This document shows, in pieces, positions 1 through 9,200 of a DNA stretch of 9,463 nucleotides. Made by a program: the position numbers and the translations under genes. The DNA comes from an uncultured Polyangiaceae bacterium. Lineage in GTDB: Bacteria; Myxococcota_A; Polyangia; Polyangiales; Houyiibacteriaceae. The stretch is from positions 1 through 9,463 of the forward strand of contig CAMYJN010000055.1 in assembly GCA_947258625.1 (NCBI GenBank), in the 5' to 3' direction. The notes below the pieces were generated by a model. The model saw only the letters and a program-made list of their open reading frames with translations, ran no database searches and was not told the origin of the DNA. Within the stretch, counting starts at the first letter, position 1; every line of letters starts with the position of its first letter.

Positions 1-59
1 CGGTCAGCCTCTTCACCTATGGCGCCCTCACCTGGGCTGGCGCGATCATGATCTTCTGA
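1..59 (+). CDS. C-terminal end of an upstream membrane protein (partial)
   Basis: The frame starting at position 3 reads VSLFTYGALTWAGAIMIF and then stops at TGA 57-59. Only the last 18 codons are in the window. The peptide is almost wholly hydrophobic or aromatic with no charged residue, which fits the end of a transmembrane helix that finishes at or just beyond the membrane face. Codons are GC-rich at third positions (GTC, AGC, CTC, TTC, ACC, GGC, GCC), as in the large gene downstream, so this is more likely a real gene end than a chance frame. It is separated from the next start by 141 bp, so the two genes share a strand but need not share a transcript. The family cannot be recognised from so short a tail. 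Confidence 0.5.
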   Translation, partial: VSLFTYGALTWAGAIMIF

Positions 60-88
60 GAGCGGGCTTACCAAGCTCCGCTTTCCAA

Positions 89-106
89 CGAATTTCTTGG
101 AATTCG
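89..106. repeat. Short perfect inverted repeat, possible operator
   Basis: CGAATT (89-94) and AATTCG (101-106) are perfect reverse complements around a 6 nt spacer, TCTTGG. A second imperfect symmetry overlaps it: CCAAG (71-75) can pair with CTTGG (96-100). There is no T tract after it, so it does not look like a terminator. It lies 5-22 bp upstream of the possible -35 element at 111, where an activator or repressor site could sit. A six-base arm occurs by chance fairly easily, so the call is tentative. Confidence 0.2.
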
Positions 107-110
107 GGGC

Positions 111-140
111 TTGCCGATCCAATCGTCGCGCCGCTAACAT
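111..140 (+). promoter_or_regulatory. Weak sigma70-like promoter candidate for the giant TPR gene
   Basis: TTGCCG (111-116) matches the -35 consensus at 4 of 6 positions and TAACAT (135-140) matches the -10 consensus at 4 of 6, with an 18 bp spacer. Transcription would begin near 147, giving a leader of about 54 nt before ATG 201 or 108 nt before ATG 255. The gap is somewhat richer in A and T than the flanking coding DNA, which fits a promoter region. Both boxes are poor matches and GC-rich bacteria often use divergent promoters, so this is only the best candidate seen in the gap. Confidence 0.22.
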
Positions 141-148
141 TCAAGACA

Positions 149-191
149 CCTGCGCTGTGGGGACCTTAGGTCGCAGGATCCTTTTGCTTTT
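149..191 (+). terminator. Bulged hairpin with T tracts: terminator-like or leader structure
   Basis: CCTGCG (149-154) can pair with CGCAGG (172-177). Inside it, ACC (163-165) pairs with GGT (169-171) around a TTA loop (166-168), leaving an unpaired 5' bulge at about 155-162. Alternatively GACC (162-165) pairs with GGTC (169-172) as a separate small hairpin. The stem is followed by TTTT at 182-185 and TTTT at 188-191, broken by GC. Its place 90 nt after the upstream stop fits an intrinsic terminator of that gene. The bulge and split T tract make it a weak one, and if the promoter at 111-140 is real the same structure lies at the very start of the leader of the next gene. Confidence 0.35.
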
Positions 192-196
192 GGGGG
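192..196 (+). promoter_or_regulatory. G-rich ribosome-binding candidate for start at 201
   Basis: GGGGG lies 4 nt upstream of ATG 201. It is G-rich but is not a clear AGGAGG derivative and the spacing is short. It competes with the sequence before ATG 255, where GAGG (246-249) sits 5 nt upstream and is the better Shine-Dalgarno core. The choice between the two starts is therefore not settled by the ribosome binding site. Confidence 0.3.
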
Positions 197-200
197 TTTC

Positions 201-3200
201 ATGAGATCACCGAAGGGTGCGAAAACTCTTCCGAAACGGCTCGCTGAGGCGCAGATGTCTGAGCTGACTCTTGCCACGTACTTAGGCCTCTTGTTGGAAG
301 ACCCGTACGACATGGAGCTCGTCGACGGCCTGCGCGAGTTTCTGAAGAGCCCGAACCCCGCCAACGACGACCAAGACCCACTTCGATTGCTCGAAGCCGC
401 CCGTGGTGGACACGAGCGCCGCGGCGAGTTTCTGGCCGCGTCCTGGTTGATGGAGCTCGAGACCGAGCTTGTCGCCGACGATCCTGATTTTCAAAAGGTG
501 CTGGTCAAAGAGCTCGGCCGCGTGCGCCGCGACGAGCTGATGGACGACCGGGGCGCTCTGGTTGCCTACCAGAAGCTGGGTGGTCTCGAGTCGGATGACC
601 CCGAGGTCGCCCAAGCGGTCGATCAGATTCAACAGGTCGAGGACAAGTGGGCCGAGGTCGCGCGCCGCTTCGTCGAGGAAGCTCGCGAAGCGGTCGACCC
701 ACGCCTCAAGACCTCCCTGCTCACCCGTGCGGCGTCCTTGATGTGGCAGTACGGTGGAGAGTCGACCGTCGAGGAGGCCGACGCGATCTTCGACGAAGCC
801 TTGGCCGCCGACCCGTCGCACATGTGCACCGCTCGGCAGTACGCACTGAGTCTTCGCGCCAGGGGTCGATGGGACGACGTGGTTTCGGTCTTCGTTCGCG
901 CGGCCACCGCGGCTCGAACGCGCGAGGAGAAGGCCAGCGCCTGGTTGCAGGCCGCGCGCGTGTTGCGGCGTCCACTCGAGGATTCGGAGCGCGCTGCCGA
1001 GGCCTATCGCAAGGTGTTGACGTTCTCACCCACGGACGCCGAAGCGCTCGGCGCGCTGGTCGAGCACTACACCGAGCTCGAGGCCTGGGATGACCTCGCC
1101 GAGATGTATGAAAGCGCGCTTCGTTCGCGCCAAACGCTCGAGGCCGAGAAGGGCATGCTCCTGCAGCTGGCGATGGTCCATTGGCGCTTCCGCGAAGACC
1201 CTGAAGCAGCTGAACCGTTTTTTGCACGGCTTCGCAAAATCGACGCAGCGCACCCCGGCATGCTCGACTTCTACCGTGGGCAAATCGGAAACGAGGATCC
1301 CAACGGCCGATTCCTCATCATCTTGGGAGACGCGCTTCGCACCACGACGGACCCGGAGCAACAGCTGGCCTTGGCCCGAGAGCTCGGCCATCGCGCGCAG
1401 ACGGCGGACCGCCCGGAGCGCGCGCTCGAAGCTTGGAAGCTCGTGGAACGCCTGGCACCTGGTGACATCGATGCGCGCGCTGCGCTTCAACAGCTCTACC
1501 AGCACAGTGGCAAGTGGAACGCGCTATCCGAGTCGATTCGCGGCGAGGTCGAAGCCCTCTCGCCCGACGCCAAGGAAGAGAAGCTGCGCCTGCTTCGCGA
1601 TTTGATCCCGATCTATCGCGACGCGCTCCACCTCGATTCGATGCTCATCCAGGTCTATGGGGAGATTCTTGCGCTCTCACCGTTTGATTCCGAGGCGTTG
1701 AGCGCTTTGTCCGAGCTCTACGAAACCGCGGGGCGATGGAACGACCTCATCCAGATTCTCGATCGCCAGGCCGAGGCCGCCGCAGACATCGATGTCAAAG
1801 TCTCGCTCTACGTTCGCATTGCCGGCCTCTGGCTCGAACGCTTCGGAAACCTCAAGCAGGCGACGGAACCGCTCGAACGGGTTCTGCGACTGCAGCCCAG
1901 CCACCATGAGGCGGTCGCGCAGCTCAAGGACATCTATACGAAAAAGCGCAATTGGGGCGCGTTGGTCGCGGTCCTCGGTCGCGAAGCGGATCTCGCTGAG
2001 GACCCCGCGGTGCGTCTCGACAAGAAGATGGAGATGGCGCAGCTCTGCACGGAGCGACTTCACCAGAACGCCGCTGCGATCATCCTTTGGAAAGAAATCC
2101 TCGGCGAAACGCCCGACCCCGCCGAGGCGCTCGAGGCGCTCGATGCGCTCGAGAAGCTTGCCGAGCGAGAGAAGGATTGGGACACACTGGCCGAAGTCTT
2201 GCAGAGCCGCATAGAGGCGGCCGCAAGCGAGACCGCACAGGTCGAGCAGCTTCATCGGCTCGGCGTTCTGTACATGGAGCGACTCGATCGTCCGGCCGAG
2301 GCGGTCGAGGTTTGGGTGCGCCTGCTCGCGCTCGATCCGGACAACAGCCGTGTCCGGCGAATGCTCATCGACGCCTACCTGAGGCTGAACGACTGGGAGT
2401 CCTTGGAGGCGCTCTACGCGGAGGCCGACGACTGGGCAGGCTTCGCGGAGCTGCTTGGGCATACCGCCGAGCAAGCCGAAGACCCGGAGTCAATCGTGAG
2501 ATCGAGCCTGCGGGCGGCCGCGCTTTATAGCGAGCGTGTCGGAGACATGCATCGCGCCGCGCGCTACTACGAACGCGCGCTTGCGACCGACCCCGAGAAC
2601 GTCGAAGCAGCCAAGGGGCTGTTGCCGATCTACGAAAAAGATCACAAGTGGCCGGACTTTGCCAAGAGCCTCGAGGTCGTCGTGGCGGGCTCCGACAAAG
2701 ACGAGGAGCTCGCGGTCCGGATCGAACGACTGGTCTCGCTACGCAGCGTTAATCTGAATCGACTTCGCGATCCGCAAGCCTCGCTCGGTTGGGCCACCCG
2801 CGCATATCTTCTGTCTCCCGCCGATCCGGCTATCGTCGCTGGCCTCGAGGAGTCGGCAGAGGCGTCCGGAGCCTACGCCGACCTCGTCGCCCTCTTTCGC
2901 GATCGATTGGAAACCGCGACGGTTTCGGACGCCGAGCGCCTGGACTTGCAGCGACGCATCGCCTCGATTGCCGGCGAACGGCTCGGCGAGTCGCGGGAAT
3001 CGATCCGGCAGCTCGAAGCCATTCTCGAAGTCGTCCCGAACGACGCCGAGGCGATCGCCGTCCTCGATCGCTTGTACCGCGCGGAGCGCCGATTTGCCGA
3101 CTTGCGCACCCTCTATGAGCGCCGCCTCGCAAACGCGACCGATCCGGCCGAGGAGTGGGTGCTTCTGAACGAAGTCGCGCAGGTCGAAGAAGAGCAGCTC

Positions 3201-6200
3201 GGCGACCTTCCGGCGGCGGCCGAACGCCATTGGAAGATCTTGGCGAAGAACCCGCACGATGTCGACGCTTTGCACGCGGTCGAACGCCTTTCGCAGCAGC
3301 TGAAGCAGTGGGACCGATTGGACGCCGCGCTTGCCCGGCGTTTGCAGTCGAAGGTGGGCGATGAGGACCGGCTTTCGGTCTATCTGCAGCTCGCGGATCT
3401 GCGACGCATCTATCTCGAAGACTCGGTCGGCGCGCTCGAGTGCTACCGCAATGCCTTGGCGTTGGACGGTCGAAACGAAGTCGCAATCGGCGGCCTCGAG
3501 GCGCTCTCGGCACAGGGGGGACCCGTGGGCATCGAGGCGATTGATCTCCTCGAGCCGGCGTATGCGAAACGAGGTCACTTCGCCAAGCTTGCGGCGCTTC
3601 TGCGCGCACGGCTCGAAAAGACGGAAGACGCAGACGAGCAGCGAGCCCTGAAGTTGCGTCTGGCCGATCTATCCGCCTCCGAGCTCGATGATGCAACGGG
3701 CGCGTACGAGGCGCTCGAATCGGTGTTCCTCGACAACCCGCAGGATCTGGATCTGCTCGACCGTCTGAGGGGAGTCGCGGAGGTATCGGACCAACAGGAC
3801 GCGCTCGCCCAAGCCCTGGTGCTCGTGCTGGATGGGGGCGACGTTCGAGGCGAGGTCGAGCTGACGCTTTGCCGGCGTGCGGCGGACCTCTTCGACGTGG
3901 CCCTCGGCGCTCCCGAAGAGGCGGTGCGCTTCCACGGCCGCGTCTTGGAGCTCGAGCCCGACGATGCAGCGGCATTTGCAGCCTTGAAGCAGGTGTACAC
4001 CAAACATGAGCAATGGGACGATCTCCGAGCGCTCTACCAGGGACGCATCAAGGCCACCACCGACGCAGGGGCCAAGCTCGATTTGCTTCTTCAGCTCTGC
4101 TTCCTGTTCGAGGAGATCCTCGACGAACCCAAGCATGCGATTGCGAGCTACGAACAGGCGCTCGAGCTCGACCCGACCCACACTCCGTCGCGAAGAGCGT
4201 TGCAGAGGCTTTACGGCCGACTCCAACGTTGGCCGGCGCTGGCTGAGCTTCTTCGGCGAGACCTCGACGAGGCGAGCGGACAGGATGCGGTCGATCTCGC
4301 CTACGAGCTCGGCACGATTTACGAGAACCGACTGAACCGCGTCGTCGACGCCGTAGACCACTTCGAGCTCGTGCTGGAGTCGAGCCCAACGCATCTTCGC
4401 GCTCAGGAGGCGCTCGAGCGGCTGATGAGCAATCGCGATGAGCGGCAGCGCGTCGCTTCCATCCTTCAGCCCATCTTCGAATCGCAAGGCGCCTGGGGTG
4501 AGCTATCCAAGGTCTTGGAAGTGCAGCTCGAGGATCTCACCGATCCGAGCTCCCGGGCAGCGCATCTCGTCCGGATTGGCGAGCTTAGCGAGACCAAGCT
4601 CCGAGACGACGAGCTCGCCTTCGATGCCTATGCCCGGGCCGTTCGCGAGGACGTCGGAGATGGCCTTGCGCGCTCCGATCTTGCGCGGCTCGCCTCGAAG
4701 CTGGCACGTCATCGTCAGCGTGCCGAGCTGCTCGAACGCGGCCTTGCCACGGTCGGCGACGACTTCGTCAAGACGGAGCTGCTCCTCGAGCTGGCCGAGC
4801 TCTGGGATGTATCCGAGCCGGAGCCGGAGGAGGCGGAGCAGGTTTATCAGCAGCTCATCCGCGTGGAGCGCGACAACCCGGAGATCGTTCTCAAGGCCTC
4901 GCGGGCCCTCGAGCGCATTCACACCGGGTCCGGGGATCACACTGCACTCGCGCGGGATCTTCGGCGTCAGCTTCAGTTCGAAGAGGATGAAGCGCGTCGC
5001 GACGAGCTGTTTCCGAAGTTGGCGGAGCTGCTCGAAACGACGCTGCACGACGCCGATGCCGCGATCGAGGTGCACCAGGAGCGGCTGGAGAACGACCCGA
5101 CCCAGGCGAATGCGCTCGCGGCCCTCGAGCGCCTCTACGAGTCCGAGGGGCGGTGGGAGCTTCTGGTCGAGGTACTCGAGCGCCGCGCCGAGCTGAGCGA
5201 CGAGGAGCAGGAGCAGCTGAGCCTGGTGAGGCGTGTCGCGGAGGTCCACGAGAAGCGGCTCGGCAGCGTCGAGAACGCGATCTTGGCGCATCGCGATCTG
5301 ATCTTGCGCTTCGGCTCGGACGAACCGAGCTTGGTCGCGCTGACACGGCTCTACCAGCAGACCGAACGTTGGCAAGAGCTCCTGGAGATCACCGAAATGC
5401 GGGCCGCGGATGCGGACGACCCGGAACAACGGGCGGGCTTTCGATTCGAGGCTGCCGAGCTCATGCGCACGCAGACCGGCGAGGTCGAGCGGGCATTCGA
5501 CGTCTACCGAGAGCTTCTCGATTCCGTGCCGGGGCATGCGCCCACCGTCGCCGCGCTCGAGGAGCTGGCGGCCGGTTCGGATGCCCATCTGCGGGTGGCC
5601 GCGGCCAACCGGTTGCTCGACCAGTACGCGACCGATGGTCGACCTGGCGATCAGGTTCGCATGCTCGAAATCATGGCGGACGCGGACGACCCGAGCGAAC
5701 GGGTTCGTGCCTTGCTCCGTGCTGCCGAGATCAGCGAAGTCGACAGGCAAGACGTCGACGCCGCATTCGAGCTCACCGGACGCGCGCTCCGCGAAGGGGT
5801 CGACCTCGATGATTTCGAACGGGTTCTGGGCGACTACGAGCGCCATGCTGAGGCTACAGGGCGTTTCTCGGAGCTGATGGCCACGCTCGGAACAATCGCG
5901 CCCGAGCTACTCGACGCCGACCTGCGAACGCAGGTGCGCATGCGGGCCGCGAGCATTGCACAGGAGCGTCTCTCCGATGCGGACTTCGCCCGGGCGCAGT
6001 ACCACAGCGTCCTCGAAGAACAGCCGGACCACCGGGCGGCTCTCGATGCGCTCTTGACCCTGGTCGAGGAGGCAGGCGCGACCCGCGAGCTGGTCGAGCT
6101 GCTGCGGCGCAAGGGTGAGCTCTGCGAGGACCGGGATGAGCGGGCGGCGATCCTCGTCCGGCAGGCACACCTCTACCAGAGCGAGCTCGATGATCCGGAG

Positions 6201-9200
6201 TCGGCGATTGAGGCGCTAGACCGGGCGCTCGGCGAGAGCGATCATCCCTTGGCTTACGAAGGCCTCGAGCGCCTCTATCGTCGAACTCAGCGATGGGAGG
6301 ATTTGGCCACGCTCTACGAGCGAGAAATCGACCAGCGCATCGGTGATCCGGCCGCGGTCCGATACGAGCTCGGCGCGCTCTGCATGAAGCGGCTTGGGGA
6401 GCCCCGGCGCGCCCTGGATCAATTCCGAGAGGCCTTGAGCCAAAACCCCGACCACGAGCCGACGGTTCGCGCCCTCGAAGCCCTGGTCGAGCAGTCCGAG
6501 CACCGCGGACCGGCCGCCGAGCTGCTCGAGCCTTTGTACCTCCGCAGGATGGACTGGCCCAAGGTCACCGAGATTCTCGAAGTCCGCCTCGCTGCGGAAG
6601 TCGATCCGAGCCAGCGGCTCGAGCTCTTGCGACACCTCGGTGACGTACAGGAGTCACACCTCGAAGATCTCGACAGTGCGCTCGAGACCTATGGCCGACT
6701 GTTCGCCGAAGACCCGCACGACCCGCACAGCCTCGAGACCCTCACTCGATTGGCGCGTTCGCTCGGCCGCTGGGATCGACTCGCTGCGATTCTCGACGCG
6801 ACGCTTCGGGCCGTCGAGGTGGATGATGGCGACACCGCGGCGATTGCGCTGACGACCGCGAAGCTCTACGACCAGCGCCTCGAGGAGCTCAACCGGGCAG
6901 GCTACTTCTACCAGCGCGCACTCACTTACGATCCGAGCAACAAGGAAGCCGGCAAGGCGCTGGCCTCGGTCTATGCACGGAGCGGCAGATGGGAACCGCT
7001 GCTGGACCTTGATCGCGAGCGGGAAAGCTTTGCAGAGAGTTACGAGGAGCGGGTCGGTATCCTGCACGAAATCGCGCGAACCGAAGTGGAGGAGCTCGAG
7101 TCCCCGCAAGACGGAATCATCACGTACCGACGCATTCTCGAAATCGATCCGGCCAACGCCGAGGCGGTGTCCCGGTTGGACGAGCTGCTCGAAAGCGCTG
7201 CGCAATGGGCGGAGCTCGCCGCCCACATCGAGTTCCAGATTGGAAACGCTGCGGACGCTCGGATTGGGCTCGAGCTTCGGCAGCGTCTGGGTGCTCTCAC
7301 GGAGACCAAGCTGGACAACGCGGCAGGGGCGCTCGACATCTTCGAGGATGTCCTGGCCGACCGGCCCGACTATGCCGCGGCGCTCGCGGCGGTTTCGCGC
7401 TTCGCCGAGGACGAGGAGCACGGGCCGCGGGCGGTTCAGATTCTCGAGCCGATCCATCGGCAGAGCGGCGACTGGCAGGCGCTGGTCAGCGTCCTCGAAG
7501 CAAAGGCGACGCAGGTGGAGGATCCGTTCGAACAGGCCGAAACCTGGCGGGAGGTCGGCCGGCTGCACGAGGGGCCAGGCCGCGATGCCGGGAGGGCGTT
7601 CGAGGCCTGGGGCAAGGCTTTGGTCGCCGAGCCTGCCGACGAAGCGACGCGCGCCGAGGTCGACCGATTGGCGGAGGCGCTCGACCGATGGGAGGCCTAC
7701 ATCGAAACCTGCGAGCAGGCCGCGGCCGCTGCGGGGGAGCCCCCGCTCCGCGGATCGTTTCTGAGAAGCGTTGCCGAGACCCAGGACCGGGAGCTCGGCG
7801 ATCCACGGGCTTCGATCGAGACCTACCGGCGAATTCTCGAGGCCGATCCGGACGCGGAACAAACCCTCGACGACTTGGAAGGTCTTCAAGTCATGGTCGG
7901 CGATTGGGAAGGCCTTTCATGGGTTTACGAGCAGAAGCTCGAACGCGCTCACGAACCCGAGCCCCGGGCGGAGCTCCTTTGTCGGCTCGGCGGGATCTGG
8001 GAGGAGCAGCTGTCGAACCCGGAGCGCGCCGTCGACTACTACCAACGCGCGGCTGACGAGAAGCCCGACGATGGAGAGGCGTATCAGGCGCTCGACCGGC
8101 TCTTTGCATCGGTCAACGACTCCGAGCGGCTGGCCGACGTGCTCGAACGGCGAATGCAGCTCGAGGAGGAGCCTGAGGTTCGGGTCGAGGTCGGCATGCG
8201 ATTGGCTGAGCTCTACGAGGCTCAACTCGGCCGTCCCGATGCGGCCTGTGATGCCTTGCGGTCCGTCGCAGAGGCGGACCACGAGCATCGCGGTGCTTTG
8301 CAGGGCTTGAGCCGGCTCTACGAGCGGCAAGGGCAGTGGCCGGAGCTGGTCGAGGTGCTCCAGCGGCGGACCGATGCCGCCGCGCATGAAGACGAGCGGG
8401 TCGAGCTCACCCATCAGCTTGGCAACATCATGGAGCGCGAGCTCGACGATGAGCTCAGTGCCATTGCCGTGTACGGCCAGATTCTCCGAATCGACGCGCA
8501 GCATGAGCCGTCGGTCCAAGCTCTGCTTCGGATCACCAAGCTCGCGGACTATCGCGAAGACGCAGCTGCCGTGCTCGAGCCCTACCTGCGAACGCAAGAA
8601 CGCTGGACCGATCTCGCCATGCTGCTTCGGCTGCGGGCCGATGCCATGACGGACCCGCAGGACAAGGCTGAGCAGTTGGTCGCACTGGCCGAGGTGCATG
8701 AGCATGGGCGCAAGGACCCGAACTCGGCGCTCGACGCCCTGCTGCAGTCGATTGGAGAGCGCCCCGAAGATGAGGGGATTCTCGATCGCGCCGAGACCTT
8801 GGCCGCCGGGCTTCAGCGCTGGTCGGACCTCGTCGAGGTTTTGTTCGCGGAGGCCAGCGCCAGCCTGGATCCGGGGCCGGGCGCAGCCCTTTACGGACGC
8901 GTGGCGCGGATCTGCGAAGACGAGCTCAGCGATCTGAGCAAAGCGATCGACGCGCACGAGCGGGCGCTTTCGTTGCTGGGTGATGATTCCTCGACCCTCG
9001 AGACGCTCGATCGGCTGCTTCAGCAGACCGAGCAATGGGACCGGGTGCACGAGGTCATCTCGCGACGATTGGACTTGGAGGGCGCCGACCGGCCGACGCT
9101 CCTGTTGCGGCAAGGGAGGCTTCGTGCCGATCATCTTGGCGACTACGAAGGCGCGCTCGGCGCATACGAAAAGGCCATGGAGCAGGACCCGGGGCGCGAC

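Noticed and set aside
2830..3975. 381-codon minus-strand open frame, very Arg/Pro rich
   Set aside because: An out-of-register frame across GC-rich DNA. The Arg/Pro/Ala/Ser-rich peptide is typical of a wrong frame and the sense strand codes for TPR modules across the whole interval.
4503..5846. 447-codon minus-strand open frame
   Set aside because: It lies in register opposite the TPR gene and ends at a sense CTA codon. The sense frame has regular TPR motifs throughout, while the antisense peptide has no recognisable domain, so it is a composition shadow.
6654..7889. 411-codon minus-strand open frame
   Set aside because: Same in-register shadow, ending at a sense TCA codon. The repeated Leu-Glu and Glu-Leu codons read as Leu/Glu on both strands, which gives it a false protein-like look.
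7205..8056. 283-codon plus-strand open frame, and other plus-strand frames within the gene
   Set aside because: Frame-shifted readings of the TPR gene, with Arg/Gly-rich low-complexity composition. The true frame continues unbroken beneath them, so they are not evidence of a frameshift.
7917..9134. 405-codon minus-strand open frame
   Set aside because: Same in-register shadow, ending at a sense TCA codon at 7917.
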